Below, in pieces: positions 40,613-50,182 of a DNA stretch of 64,000 bases. The stretch is from Variovorax paradoxus (GTDB taxonomy: Bacteria > Pseudomonadota > Gammaproteobacteria > Burkholderiales > Burkholderiaceae_C). How positions within the stretch are numbered: position 1 is the stretch's first letter; each line of letters begins with the position of its first letter. Both the position numbers and the translations under genes were made by a program. Below the pieces are notes generated by a model. The model saw only the letters and a program-made list of their open reading frames with translations. It made no database searches and was not told where the DNA came from. The DNA lies in the NCBI RefSeq assembly GCF_018614955.1, contig NZ_JAGGNV010000002.1:1-64000 (forward strand). The letters run 5' to 3'.

Positions 40613-41538
40613 TGGCCCAGTCCATCCTCGAGATCCGCCACCTGCGCACCCTGGTCGCGCTGCGCGACACCGGCAGCCTGGTGCGCGCCGCCCAGTTGCT
40701 CAACCTCACGCAATCGGCGCTGTCGCACCAGGTCAAGCTGCTCGAAGACCGCTACGGCGCGGCCTTGTTCGAACGCAAGTCGGTGCCGCCGCAATTCAGC
40801 GGGGCCGGCCTGCGTCTCCTGCGGCTGGCCGACGCGGCCTTGCCGCTGGTCGAGGAAGCGGAGCGCGACGTGGCGCGGCTGGCGCAAGGCGGCGCGGGGC
40901 AGCTGCGCATCGTGGTCGAGTGTCACACCTGCTTCGACTGGCTGATGCCGGCGATGGACGCGTTTCGCAACCGCTGGCCCGAGATCGAGCTCGACATCGT
41001 CTCGGGCTTCCATCCCGATCCGATCGCGCTGGTGCTGCAGAAGCGCGCCGAGGTGGCCATCGTTTCCGAGCAGGATCCGGACGAGACGGTCGATTACCAC
41101 CCGCTGTTCCGCTTCGAGATCATGGCGCTGCTGGCCAACGAGCATCCGCTCACCGCGAAGCCGCATCTCACGGCCCGCCACTTCGCCGATCAGACGCTGA
41201 TCACCTACCCGGTGCCCGACGACATGCTCGACATCGTGCGCCAGGTGCTGGCGCCGGCCGGCGTCGAGCCCGCGCAGCGCCGCACCACCGAGCTCACGGT
41301 CGCGATGCTGCAGTTGGTGGCCAGCGGCCGCGGCATTGCGGCGCTGCCGTTATGGGCCGTGCAGAACTACCTGGACCGCGGCTACGTCACGGCCCGTCCC
41401 GTGGGCCGCAAGGGGCTGACGGGCGAGCTGCACATGGCCTGCACGGCGGCCACGTCGGCGCGGCCCTGGCTCGAGGATTTCGTGCGCATCACGCGCGAGA
41501 GCTGCTTCAAGAGCCTGCCCGGGATCGAGCTGCTCTGA
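40612..41538 (+). CDS. metR: LysR-family methionine regulator MetR
   Basis: This 308-residue LysR protein has an HTH at residues 6-65 ('LEIRHLRTLVALRDTGSL', 'NLTQSALSHQVKLLEDRYG') and an effector domain with 'IVVECHTCFDWLMPAMDAFR', a MetR hallmark. Divergent placement from metE and the consensus MetR box over its start make the identification firm. In known systems homocysteine is the co-effector that activates metE. Confidence 0.95.
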   Translation: MAQSILEIRHLRTLVALRDTGSLVRAAQLLNLTQSALSHQVKLLEDRYGAALFERKSVPPQFSGAGLRLLRLADAALPLVEEAERDVARLAQGGAGQLRIVVECHTCFDWLMPAMDAFRNRWPEIELDIVSGFHPDPIALVLQKRAEVAIVSEQDPDETVDYHPLFRFEIMALLANEHPLTAKPHLTARHFADQTLITYPVPDDMLDIVRQVLAPAGVEPAQRRTTELTVAMLQLVASGRGIAALPLWAVQNYLDRGYVTARPVGRKGLTGELHMACTAATSARPWLEDFVRITRESCFKSLPGIELL

Positions 41539-41544
41539 AGACGC

Positions 41545-43410
41545 TCAGGCGACCAGCGCTATCGTGCTGCGATGCCCGACCAGCTCGAGCACGCGCTCGC
41601 CCGACACGGTCTCGTGGGCGAGCAGCTCTTCCGTGAGTTCGTCCAGCGCGCGGCGGTGCGTGCGCATGATCTGCTGGCACTTCACGTTGAGTCCTTCGAG
41701 CAGCAGGCTGGCCTGGCGCACCGCGGCCGAGACCTGCCGCGATGCGTGCTGCGCCGGCAGCGCGCCCAGGCTGAACAGCGCGCCGTCTTCGCCGAAGCCG
41801 TAGCGCCCCACCATGTCGAGCGCCAGCTTCGAGGCCTGCTGCAGGTCGTGGCTGGCGCCGCTCGATGCTTCCTCGAACACGGCCAGCTCGGCATTGCGGC
41901 CGCCCAGCAGCATCTGGATGTGCTTTTCCATGTCGCTCTTCAGCACCAGCGTCATGTCTTCTTCCTGCGTCACGAGCGTGGCGCCCAGCGACCCGCCGCG
42001 CGGCAGGATGGTGACCTTCTCGACCTTGCCGTAGCCCAGCACGACGGAGACGAGCGCGTGGCCGGCCTCGTGCACCGCGATATAGCGACGCTCGCGCTCG
42101 CCGAGCGCACGCTGCGCACCGTTGAGCTCGCCGATGCGCGTGGTCTCGATGGCCTCCATCAGGTGGCCCATAGACACCGCCTGCGCATTCGCTCGCGCCG
42201 CCACCAGGGCCGCGTGGTTGACGACGTGCGCGATGGTCGCCGGCGACAGCCCGGTGGTCAGGCGCGCCAGCTGCTCGTAGTTCACCTCGCCTGCGAGGCG
42301 CAGCCTGGCGGCGTAGAGCCGGAAGATGGCGGCACGGTCGCGCACGTCCGGCAGCTTGACGTTCACGCGGCGATCGAAGCGCCCTTCGCGCAGCAGCGCC
42401 TCGTCGAGATTGTCGACCAGGTTGGTGGCGCCCACGACGATGACACCCTCGTTGGCCTCGAAACCGTCCATCTCGACCAGCAACTGGTTGATGATGCGGT
42501 TGCCCTCCGATTCCGCCGGCCCCGAGCCGCCGGCGCTGCGCCTGGAGATGCCGTCGATCTCGTCGATGAAGAGGATGCAGGGCGCGTTCTTGCGCGCGGT
42601 CTCGAAGAGCTTCTTGACCTTCTGCACGCCGACGCCATAGAACTTGGAAGTGAACTCGCTGCCGTTGGTGGCAATGAAGCGGGCGCCGCATTCGCCGGCC
42701 AGGGCCTTGGCGAGCAGCGTCTTGCCGACGCCCGGGCCGCCGAGCATGAGCACGCCGCAGGGCGGCCGGGCGCCGAGCGCGCTGAAGCGCTTCGGATTCT
42801 TCAGGTAGTCGACGATGTCCTGCAGCGCGTTCTTGGCCTCGCCGGCGCCGATGACATCGTCGAAGCGCAGGCCGGTCGGCTTCTCGACCAGCTTGGCGCT
42901 TGCGCCGATGCTGTCCCGCATCATGTAGAGAACGGCCGCGACGAGGAGGATGGGGAGGAACACCCCTACCAGATCGCGCGCCGCACTCAGCGTCCGGCTG
43001 TCTGCGGCGGGTGCGCCGACCGTGGTGTCCGGCAGCACGACCAGCTGAAAGGATTTCGAATCGCCGGCCTTCGCCGCCTCGCCGACAACCAGCGCGGCGA
43101 AGGAGCCGCGGCCGTCGACCACGAAGTAGCGCTCACCGCCGGTCGTCGACACGAGGATGGCATTGGCCGCGATGCCGACGGTGCGGACCGCGTCGGCGCG
43201 CAGGTCGCGCAGCAGCTCGGAGCCGTCCTTCTCGGCGCCGGTCCAGTCCGAAGGTGCGCTGCGCATCTGCTGCGCGTCGCCGCCGAGCTGGTGGACCTGC
43301 GGCGTCGCGCGCAAAGCCAGGTACAGGCCTGCCAAGACGACGATGCCGAGCAGCGCCGCAAGGGTGATCCGGGCCGCGCCCGATCGGAAAAGTCTGTGGA
43401 GCTGCTTCAT
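41545..43410 (-). CDS. FtsH-like AAA+ membrane protease (paralogue)
   Basis: This 621-residue protein has two membrane spans (about 14-34 and 147-164) around a periplasmic domain. The AAA module follows, with Walker A 'GGPGVGKT' (224-231), Walker B 'ILFIDEID' (279-286) and the SRH arginines near 344-348. The zinc protease has HEAGH at 447-451 and Asp522 as the third ligand. All catalytic residues are present. Two features differ from housekeeping FtsH: GGPGVGKT replaces GPPGTGKT, and the pore loop is 'FYGVGVQKVK' in place of F-V-G-x-G. It is thus probably a second, specialised FtsH. The start at 43410 gives a normal leader. Confidence 0.88.
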   Translation of the reverse strand: MKQLHRLFRSGAARITLAALLGIVVLAGLYLALRATPQVHQLGGDAQQMRSAPSDWTGAEKDGSELLRDLRADAVRTVGIAANAILVSTTGGERYFVVDGRGSFAALVVGEAAKAGDSKSFQLVVLPDTTVGAPAADSRTLSAARDLVGVFLPILLVAAVLYMMRDSIGASAKLVEKPTGLRFDDVIGAGEAKNALQDIVDYLKNPKRFSALGARPPCGVLMLGGPGVGKTLLAKALAGECGARFIATNGSEFTSKFYGVGVQKVKKLFETARKNAPCILFIDEIDGISRRSAGGSGPAESEGNRIINQLLVEMDGFEANEGVIVVGATNLVDNLDEALLREGRFDRRVNVKLPDVRDRAAIFRLYAARLRLAGEVNYEQLARLTTGLSPATIAHVVNHAALVAARANAQAVSMGHLMEAIETTRIGELNGAQRALGERERRYIAVHEAGHALVSVVLGYGKVEKVTILPRGGSLGATLVTQEEDMTLVLKSDMEKHIQMLLGGRNAELAVFEEASSGASHDLQQASKLALDMVGRYGFGEDGALFSLGALPAQHASRQVSAAVRQASLLLEGLNVKCQQIMRTHRRALDELTEELLAHETVSGERVLELVGHRSTIALVA

Positions 43411-43559
43411 GGGGCGGCAGAAGACGGTAAACCCGCATGCTAGGCAGTCCGCGAAGCGCGGGCACCACGCCGTCGACATAAATGCCGCCGCCGTGGACTA
43501 CTTCTCGGTGCGGCCGCAGGCCCGTTGCGATCCTGCGTCAGCCCGCCCCTGGCGGCACC

Positions 43560-44453
43560 CTACTTCTTCTGCACCAGCTTGATCACGCTCGAGAAATCGA
43601 GCGCGCCATGGCCGGCCAGGCTGTGCGCCGCATAAAGATTGCGCGCCAGGCCGCCGAGCGGCGTGGCGGCGCGCACCGCGGCGGCGTTCTCCTGCGCGAG
43701 GCCCAGGTCCTTGAGCATCAGGTCGGTGCCGAAGCCGCCGGCGTAGCCCTTGGAGGCCGGCGCGTTCTCCATCACGCCGGGCAGCGGGTTGTATTTTTCG
43801 AGGGCCCAGTTGCCGCCCGAGCTGCGCCGCATGATCTCCGACAGCACCTTGGGATCGAGCCCGTTGGCGACACCGAGCGCGATGGCCTCGGAGGTGCCGA
43901 TCATCAGGATGCCAAGCAGCATGTTGTTGCAGATCTTGGCCGTCTGGCCCGCGCCTGCCTCGCCGGCATGGAAGATGTTGGCGCCCATTTTTTCGAGCAC
44001 CGGGCGCGCGCGTTCGAGATCCGCTTCAGAACCGCCGACCATGAAGGTCAGCGTGCCCGCGATCGCGCCGCCTGTGCCGCCGGACACGGGCGCATCGATC
44101 ACGGCCACGCCGCGCTTCGCGCCCGCCTCCGCCACCTTGCGCGAAGTCGCCGCGGCGATGGTGCTGCTGTCGATCACCAGCGTGCCGGCCGGGATCTTCT
44201 CCATCAGGCCGGGCTGGCCGTCGCTGCCGAGGTAGAGCGACTCCACATGCTGGCTTGCGGGCAGCATGCTGATCACCACCTCAACGCCGGCGAGCGCGTC
44301 CACCGCCGACTTGGCGATGGGCAGGCCCTCTGCGCCGAGCTTCTTGCAGGCCTCGGCCGAGAGATCGAAAGCGCTGAGCGCGTGGCCGGCCTTCTGCAGG
44401 TTGAGGGCCATCGGGCCGCCCATGTTGCCGAGGCCGATGAATGCGATCTTCAT
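43560..44453 (-). CDS. mmsB: 3-hydroxyisobutyrate dehydrogenase
   Basis: This 297-residue NAD-dependent dehydrogenase has the Rossmann start 'IAFIGLGNMGGPMALNL', the substrate loop 'DAPVSGGTGGAIAGTLTFMVGG' (in two blocks) and the catalytic lysine region 'GAGQTAKICNNMLLG'. It oxidises 3-hydroxyisobutyrate to methylmalonate semialdehyde in valine breakdown. It is the last gene of a four-gene minus-strand set, 29 bp after the hydrolase gene. Its product is the substrate of the mmsA enzyme encoded first in the set. Confidence 0.93.
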   Translation of the reverse strand: MKIAFIGLGNMGGPMALNLQKAGHALSAFDLSAEACKKLGAEGLPIAKSAVDALAGVEVVISMLPASQHVESLYLGSDGQPGLMEKIPAGTLVIDSSTIAAATSRKVAEAGAKRGVAVIDAPVSGGTGGAIAGTLTFMVGGSEADLERARPVLEKMGANIFHAGEAGAGQTAKICNNMLLGILMIGTSEAIALGVANGLDPKVLSEIMRRSSGGNWALEKYNPLPGVMENAPASKGYAGGFGTDLMLKDLGLAQENAAAVRAATPLGGLARNLYAAHSLAGHGALDFSSVIKLVQKK

Positions 44454-44482
44454 GTGTGTCTCCGTTATTTGTGCGATGGCTG

Positions 44483-45598
44483 TCAGGCCAGCGATGCGAG
44501 TTCCGCCGGCATCTCGCCGCGCACGCGCAGATGGTCTTCGATGAACCCGGGCGTGATCTCCTCGAGCGTGGCCGGGTCCCACTTCGGATTGCGGTCCTTG
44601 TCGATCAGCACGGCGCGGATGCCCTCGGCAAAGTCCTTGTGCGCGCAGAAGCCCAGCGAAGCCCAGTACTCGAGCCGGAAGACTTCGGCCAGCGACATGC
44701 GGTGCACGCGCTGCCAGAGTTCGAAGCTGAGCGCCGCGGAGCTCGGCGCGCCCTTGGAGAAGGTCTTCACCGCGGTCTGCAGCCAAGGGTCTTCGCTTTG
44801 CAAGGCGAGCAGCCGCTTGGCGATGTCGTGCAAGTCGTCGCCGGCCATCAGCGCGTTGATGGTGTCGAAATGCTCGCGCACCTTGGAGGGCGGCAGCTCC
44901 GCGCCTTCGCCTGCGCGCAGCAGGATGCGCGACAGCGCGGCGCGGTCGGCCTTGGCCTCGCCGGTCCATGTGCCTGCGGCGATCTCGTCCAGCACCTGCG
45001 CCTTGCGCTCGTGCGGCACCAGCAGGTCGGCCAGGCCGCAGAAGACGGCATCGGCTGCATTGAGGTGGGCCCCGGTGAGCGCGAGGAACAAGCCCACGCG
45101 CCCCGGCATGCGGCGCAGGAACCAGCTGCCGCCCACGTCGGGGTAGAGGCCGATGCTGATCTCGGGCATCGCGAGGCGGCTCTGGGCCGTGGCCACGCGG
45201 TGCGAGGCACCCGCCATGAGCCCGATGCCGCCGCCCATCACGATGCCGTGGCCCCAGCACAGGACGGGCTTGGGAAAGGTATGGATCAGGTAATCGAGCT
45301 CGTACTCCTCGGCGAAGAAGCGCTCGGCGTAGGGATTGCGTTCGGGCCCGCATTCGCGCAGCGTCTGGTAGAGCTGGCGCAGGTCGCCGCCGGCGCAGAA
45401 GGCCTTCTCGCCCGCGGCCTGCAGCAGCACCCCGGCAACGGCCGCGTCCCGCGCCCACTCGCGCAGCTTCGGCGTGAGCAGCCGCACCATCGCGACCGAA
45501 AGCGCGTTGAGCGCCGCCGGCGTGTTGAGCGTCGCCACGCCGAAGCGCCGGCCGCCGGCCGTCTGGATCTCGTCGAACAGGACCACTTCATCGCTCAT
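44483..45598 (-). CDS. 3-hydroxyisobutyryl-CoA hydrolase
   Basis: This 371-residue crotonase-fold protein has 'EKAFCAGGDLRQLYQ', 'GIVMGGGIGLMAGASHRVA' and 'PEISIGLYPDVGGSWFL', the pattern of 3-hydroxyisobutyryl-CoA hydrolases rather than hydratases. The length exceeds that of a plain enoyl-CoA hydratase (about 260), as expected for this subgroup. It overlaps the acyl-CoA dehydrogenase gene by four bases. In the valine pathway it releases 3-hydroxyisobutyrate for mmsB. A separate methacrylyl-CoA hydratase is not seen here. Confidence 0.9.
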   Translation of the reverse strand: MSDEVVLFDEIQTAGGRRFGVATLNTPAALNALSVAMVRLLTPKLREWARDAAVAGVLLQAAGEKAFCAGGDLRQLYQTLRECGPERNPYAERFFAEEYELDYLIHTFPKPVLCWGHGIVMGGGIGLMAGASHRVATAQSRLAMPEISIGLYPDVGGSWFLRRMPGRVGLFLALTGAHLNAADAVFCGLADLLVPHERKAQVLDEIAAGTWTGEAKADRAALSRILLRAGEGAELPPSKVREHFDTINALMAGDDLHDIAKRLLALQSEDPWLQTAVKTFSKGAPSSAALSFELWQRVHRMSLAEVFRLEYWASLGFCAHKDFAEGIRAVLIDKDRNPKWDPATLEEITPGFIEDHLRVRGEMPAELASLA

Positions 45599-46749
45599 CG
45601 GATGTCACTCTCGCCTTCCAGCAATTTGCGCGCGATGATCACGCGCATGATTTCGTTGGTGCCTTCGAGGATCTGGTGCACGCGCGTGTCGCGCACCAGC
45701 CGCTCCAGCGGGAACTCGCTCAGATAGCCGTAGCCGCCGTGCAGCTGCAGCGCCTCGTTGCAGACGTTGAAGCCCGCGTCGGTGGCAAAGCGCTTGGCCA
45801 TCGCGCAATAGGTGCTCGCATCGGCATGCCCGGCGTCGAGCCTGCTCGCGGCCAGCCGCACCATCTGGCGTGCGGCCACCAGTTCGGTCGCCATGTCGGC
45901 CAGCTTGAACTGCAGCGCCTGGAAGCTCGCGAGCGGCTTTCCGAACTGCTGGCGTTCGTGCAGGTAGCGGCGCGACGCATCGAGCGCGCCCTGCGCCGCG
46001 CCGACCGAGCAGGTCGCGATGTTGATGCGGCCGCCGTCCAGCCCTTTCATCGCGATGCGAAAGCCCTCGCCTTCGCTGCCGAGCAGGTTGGCGGCGGGGA
46101 CGCGCACGTTGTCGAAGTTGATGGTGCGCGTGGGCTGGCTGTTCCAGCCCATCTTGTGCTCTTTCTTGCCGTAGCTGATGCCGGGTGCGTCGGCCGGCAC
46201 CGCGAAGGCCGAGATGCCGCCCGCGCCGCCACCGCCGGTGCGCGCCATCAGCACCAGCACATCGGTCGAACCGGCACCGGAGATGAAGGCCTTGCCGCCG
46301 TTGATCACGTACTCCGCGCCCTGCAGCTCGGCGCGCGTCTTCAGCGCGCCGGCGTCCGAGCCGGCGCCCGGCTCGGTCAGGCAGTAGGAGGCCAGCTTGC
46401 GCCCGCTCGTGAGATCGGCGCCCCATTGCTCGCGCACGGCGGGCCCGCCCCAGGTGCCGAGCATCCAGGTCGCCATGTTGTGGATCGTGATGAAGGCGGT
46501 GGTCGACGGATCGACCGCGGCCATCTCCTCGAACACCAGCGTGGCGTCGAGCCGCGGCAGCGCCAAGCCCTCGATGCTTTCGGGCGCATAGAGGCCGCAG
46601 AAGCCGAGCTCGCCCGCCTTCGCGATCGCCTCTTTTGGGAAGATGCCTTCGGCGTCCCAGCGCGCGGCATGCGGCGCGAATTCGGCAGCCGCGAATTCGC
46701 GCGCGGTGTGGGCGAATGCGCGCTGCTCTTCGGAGAGTTCGAAGTCCAT
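45595..46749 (-). CDS. Acyl-CoA dehydrogenase, probably isobutyryl-CoA-specific
   Basis: This 384-residue flavoprotein has family signatures 'YCLTEPGAGSDAGALKT' and 'QLHGGYGYLSEFPLERLVRD', and 'QILEGTNEIMR', where the catalytic glutamate lies. Position between mmsA and the 3-hydroxyisobutyryl-CoA hydrolase gene points to isobutyryl-CoA as substrate. Its stop overlaps the next start, so the set is translationally coupled. Specificity is context inference; the enzyme class is certain. Confidence 0.92.
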   Translation of the reverse strand: MDFELSEEQRAFAHTAREFAAAEFAPHAARWDAEGIFPKEAIAKAGELGFCGLYAPESIEGLALPRLDATLVFEEMAAVDPSTTAFITIHNMATWMLGTWGGPAVREQWGADLTSGRKLASYCLTEPGAGSDAGALKTRAELQGAEYVINGGKAFISGAGSTDVLVLMARTGGGGAGGISAFAVPADAPGISYGKKEHKMGWNSQPTRTINFDNVRVPAANLLGSEGEGFRIAMKGLDGGRINIATCSVGAAQGALDASRRYLHERQQFGKPLASFQALQFKLADMATELVAARQMVRLAASRLDAGHADASTYCAMAKRFATDAGFNVCNEALQLHGGYGYLSEFPLERLVRDTRVHQILEGTNEIMRVIIARKLLEGESDIR

Positions 46750-46759
46750 GCCGCCGAGC

Positions 46760-48280
46760 TTAGCGGAGGCTGATGGTCGTGTTGAGACCGTGCGCGGTGT
46801 CGTCGTCGAACCAGCGCTCCGTCACCGTCTTAGTCTGCGTGTAGAACATGATGACCTGCTTGCCATAGGGGCCGAGGTCGCCGAGCTTCGAGCCGCGCGA
46901 ACCGGTGAAGGAGAACATCGGCACCGGCACCGGGATCGGCACGTTGATGCCGACCTGCCCGACGTCGATGTCTTCCTGGAAGCGGCGCGCCGCAGCGCCC
47001 GACTGCGTGAAGATCGCGGTGCCGTTGCCGTTCGGGTTGGCGTTGATGAGCTCGATCGCTTCGTCGATGCTCTCGGCATTGGCCAGGCACAGCACCGGTC
47101 CGAAGATCTCCTGGTCGTAGATGGTCATGCCGGGCTTGACGTCGGCGAACACCGTCGGGCCGACGAAGTTGCCCTTCTCGTAGCCCGGTACCGTGGGCTT
47201 GCGACCGTCCAGCGCCAGCGTGGCGCCGTCGGCCACGCCGCGTTCGATCAGCCCGTTGACGCGCTCGTAGGCCGCGCAAGAAACGAGCGGGCCGACGTCC
47301 ACGCCCTTCTCAGTGCCGGCGCCGACCTTCAGCGTCTTGGCCTTCTCGACCAGGTCGGGCACCCACTTCTGCGCCTCGCCGACCAGCACCGCGACCGACA
47401 CCGCCATGCAGCGCTGACCCGCCGCGCCGAAGCTCGCGCCGGCCAGCGCGTTGAGCGTTTGCTCCTTGTTGGCGTCAGGCATCACGATGGCGTGGTTCTT
47501 CGCGCCCATCATGCATTGCACGCGCTTGCCGGCCAGCGTGGCGCGGTGGTAGACATGCGTGCCGACCTTGGTCGAGCCGACGAAGGAGATCGCCTTGATG
47601 TCCTTGTGGTCGCAGATCGCGTTGACCACCGCTTCGCCGCCATGCACGACGTTGAGCACACCGGCCGGGATGCCGGCCTCGAGCGCGAGCTCGGCGAGGC
47701 GCATCGTGACCATCGGGTCCTGCTCGGAGGGCTTCAGCACGAAGGTGTTGCCGGTGACGATGGCCATCGGGAACATCCACAGCGGAATCATGGCCGGGAA
47801 GTTGAAGGGCGTGATGCCCGCGCACACACCCAGCGGCTGCAGCAGCGTGTAGGTGTCGACACCGTTGGCGACGTTGTTGGCCAGCTCGCCGAGCTGCAGG
47901 TTGCCGATGTTCGATGCGTGCTCGACCACTTCGAGCCCGCGGAACACGTCGCCCTCGGCATCGGGCAGGGTCTTGCCCTGCTCGGCCGTGAGGATCGCGG
48001 CCAGCTCGGCCATGTTCTCGCGGATGAGTTGCTGGTACTTCAGGAAGATGCGCGCGCGCGCGCCGATCGGCGTCTTGCGCCAGGTCTTGAAGGCTTCCTT
48101 GGCCGAGGCCACGGCGGCATCGACTTCGGCCGGCGTCGCGAAGGGCACCTTCGCCAGCACTTCCTGCGTGGCCGGGTTGACGATGTCGCGCCACTCGGTG
48201 GTCTTGGATTCAACGAACTTGCCGCCGATCAGTAGCTTGACGGTCGCGACCTGGGTCGCGGGGGTGGTGGTGGCGTCCAT
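46760..48280 (-). CDS. mmsA: Methylmalonate-semialdehyde dehydrogenase (CoA-acylating)
   Basis: This 506-residue aldehyde dehydrogenase has the catalytic Cys291 in '[12 protein letters not shown]' and the coenzyme motif '[12 protein letters not shown]'. The MmsA hallmark '[20 protein letters not shown]' is present. It converts methylmalonate semialdehyde to propionyl-CoA. The ATG at 48280 (AAGGAGACA upstream) opens the valine operon; a frame extending to 48433 would run through the control region. Propionyl-CoA formed here feeds the prpC-prpD enzymes encoded 11 kb away. Confidence 0.95.
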   Translation of the reverse strand: MDATTTPATQVATVKLLIGGKFVESKTTEWRDIVNPATQEVLAKVPFATPAEVDAAVASAKEAFKTWRKTPIGARARIFLKYQQLIRENMAELAAILTAEQGKTLPDAEGDVFRGLEVVEHASNIGNLQLGELANNVANGVDTYTLLQPLGVCAGITPFNFPAMIPLWMFPMAIVTGNTFVLKPSEQDPMVTMRLAELALEAGIPAGVLNVVHGGEAVVNAICDHKDIKAISFVGSTKVGTHVYHRATLAGKRVQCMMGAKNHAIVMPDANKEQTLNALAGASFGAAGQRCMAVSVAVLVGEAQKWVPDLVEKAKTLKVGAGTEKGVDVGPLVSCAAYERVNGLIERGVADGATLALDGRKPTVPGYEKGNFVGPTVFADVKPGMTIYDQEIFGPVLCLANAESIDEAIELINANPNGNGTAIFTQSGAAARRFQEDIDVGQVGINVPIPVPVPMFSFTGSRGSKLGDLGPYGKQVIMFYTQTKTVTERWFDDDTAHGLNTTISLR

Positions 48281-48332
48281 GAAATTTGTCTCCTTGAATG
48301 GGGGTGCAGCAATCGATGCTAGCTTTGCACTT

Positions 48333-48344
48333 TTGCCATGGCAA
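48333..48344. promoter_or_regulatory. Palindromic operator between mmsA and the LysR gene
   Basis: TTGCCATGGCAA is a perfect 12-bp palindrome, 53 bp from the mmsA start and 40 bp from the LysR start, inside a T-N11-A type context. It is the obvious binding site for the divergent LysR protein, which would control both the valine operon and itself. Confidence 0.65.
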
Positions 48345-48383
48345 TAGACAAATACGCACCAGCGATCTGCATAATTGCAACGC

Positions 48384-49280
48384 ATGGATTGGGACAACCT
48401 GCGCTTCTTCCTGGAGCTCGCGCGCACCGGCACGCTGGTGAGCGCGGCACGCCGGCTCGCGGTCGATCACACGACGGTGGCGCGCCGCATCCAGGCGCTC
48501 GAGAAAGAGGTAGGCAGCGCCCTCTTCTCGCGCGAGGCCGGCGGCCATCGCCTCACCGAAGCGGGCCGCCGGCTGCAGCCGCAGGTGGAGGCCATGGAGA
48601 GCGCCTTTCTCGCGGTCGAGAGCTCGGCGCCCGCTTCGCGCGAAGGCCTCTCGGGCCTGGTGCGCATCGGCGCCACCGAAGGCTTCGGCACCGTCGTGCT
48701 GGCGCCGCAGTTGGCGCTCTTCGCGCAGGCGCATCCCAAGCTCGTGATCGACCTGCTGGCGATGCCGCGCCTGGTGCACCTGTCGCGCCGCGAGGCCGAC
48801 ATCGTGATCTCGCTCGAACGGCCGGCGCGCGGGCCGGTGGTGGTGACCAAGCTGACGGACTACGTGCTGCGCCTCTATGCGTCCGAGCGCTACCTGGCGT
48901 CGCACAAGGCGATCGGGTCGCGCGAGGACCTGCGCGGCCACAGCTTCATCAGCTACGTGGACGACCTGCTCTTCAGCAAGGAGCTGCAGTACCTCGACGA
49001 GCTGTACCGCCCCGATTCGTTCGCGCTGCGCAGCACCAGCATCCTCGCGCAGCACCAGGCCGCCGCGGCCGGCGCCGGCATCGCGGTGCTGCCGGCCTTC
49101 ATCGCCGAGCGCGACAAGTCCTTGCGCCGCGTGCTGCCGGGCGAAGCCAATTTCACGCGCACCTTCTGGATGTCGGTGGCGGCCGAGACGCGGCACCTGG
49201 CGCGCATGCAGGCCACGTGGAACTTCCTGCGCGAGACGGTGGAAGCGCAGCGCGAGGTGCTGCTGCCGGCAGATACCTAA
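48384..49280 (+). CDS. LysR-family regulator of the mmsA operon
   Basis: This 298-residue LysR protein starts '[18 protein letters not shown]' with the HTH continuing '[19 protein letters not shown]'. This is the branch that often regulates mmsA-type genes in Burkholderiales. The ATG at 48384 is preferred to a TTG at 48375. It is divergent from mmsA with a perfect palindrome between them. Its end overlaps the LuxR-family remnant tail to tail by four bases. Control of valine catabolism is inferred from position. Confidence 0.88.
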   Translation: MDWDNLRFFLELARTGTLVSAARRLAVDHTTVARRIQALEKEVGSALFSREAGGHRLTEAGRRLQPQVEAMESAFLAVESSAPASREGLSGLVRIGATEGFGTVVLAPQLALFAQAHPKLVIDLLAMPRLVHLSRREADIVISLERPARGPVVVTKLTDYVLRLYASERYLASHKAIGSREDLRGHSFISYVDDLLFSKELQYLDELYRPDSFALRSTSILAQHQAAAAGAGIAVLPAFIAERDKSLRRVLPGEANFTRTFWMSVAAETRHLARMQATWNFLRETVEAQREVLLPADT

Positions 49281-50092
49281 TTCCGCACCTTCGAGGCCCG
49301 GTGCTTCCGATACCAGTCCGCGGCTTCCCCGCGCGTGGACAGTTCCAGCCGCTCGAGGATGCGCGCCAGGTGCCGCTTGACGGTATGGGGACTGAGATTC
49401 AACCCGCGTGCAATGACCTTGTTGCTTTCGCCCTCGGCAACGCGTTGCAGAACTTCGATCTCGCGCTCGCTGAGCAGCGACGAGGCCTCGCTCGTCTCCG
49501 GCGCCGGCAGGACGACGTCCACGCGACGCAGCGCCCGGGCGGTGTCGGCCCATCGTCGGATGGCCGAGACGCCGGCAACGGGAACGTCGGCGCTCCACTC
49601 GGCATTGGCCAATTCGGTGAGCGCGCTCACGCCGGTCAGCAGCACGCCGATCAGCTCGCCCGTGCGGTTCTCGTGCTCGAGAAGAGGCGCCACCGCCTGC
49701 CAGGCGCTCGCCGGCGAGCCGCATCGGAGCTCGGCGCGCGCCAGGTGAATGCGGCAGAAGGCATTGATGCCGATGCGGTCGACGTCGGCCGATATGGCCG
49801 CAGCTTCGCGCAGCACTTTCAGCGCCTCATCGTCGCGGCCGTCGCGAAGCGCCAGCAGGCCCTGGAAGGACCGGATGATCGGCATGTGCAGAGGCCAGCG
49901 GAAGGTGGTCGGCATCCTTGCGAAGGCGCGTTCCGCTTCGCGTACGCCCTCCCAGTCGCCCGCCGCGGCGGCGGCGCGGCCTGCGATACCAAAAAGGCGA
50001 CGGCGAAGGCCGGCATCCCGGGGTTGCTGAAACGGTGGGCGCCGCTGGGCCTCGCTGCCCGGGCGCGCAGGTTGTGGCACAGGCTCTCGCAT
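49277..50092 (-). pseudogene. LuxR/LAL-type regulator, 5'-truncated remnant
   Basis: The 271-residue frame ends in a clear LuxR HTH ('LLSEREIEVLQRVAEGESNKVIARGLNLSPHTVKRHLARIL') read in two parts, about residues 205-250. A TPR-like helical stretch precedes it ('ALRDGRDDEALKVLREAAAI'). That is the C-terminal end of a MalT-like LAL regulator, which normally has about 800-900 residues with an N-terminal ATPase. The ATPase is missing: the frame meets a stop about 100 bp further upstream and the CaiB-type gene follows. The first about 30 residues are low-complexity. It is most likely a decaying remnant, but a short stand-alone regulator is possible. Confidence 0.6.
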
Positions 50093-50182
50093 AGAGGCAG
50101 GCTCCTGTGCGCCGCGCTGCTGATGACCGCGTCGAGCTTCGGCTTGTCGATGGTGGTCGCTTTTCTTGGCGCGCTTTAGAAC

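Noticed and set aside
50093..50182. Short plus-strand hydrophobic frame ending at 50179
   Set aside because: It looks like a membrane segment, but it is the tail of a long antisense frame with no own start or ribosome site, opposite the damaged LuxR-family region.
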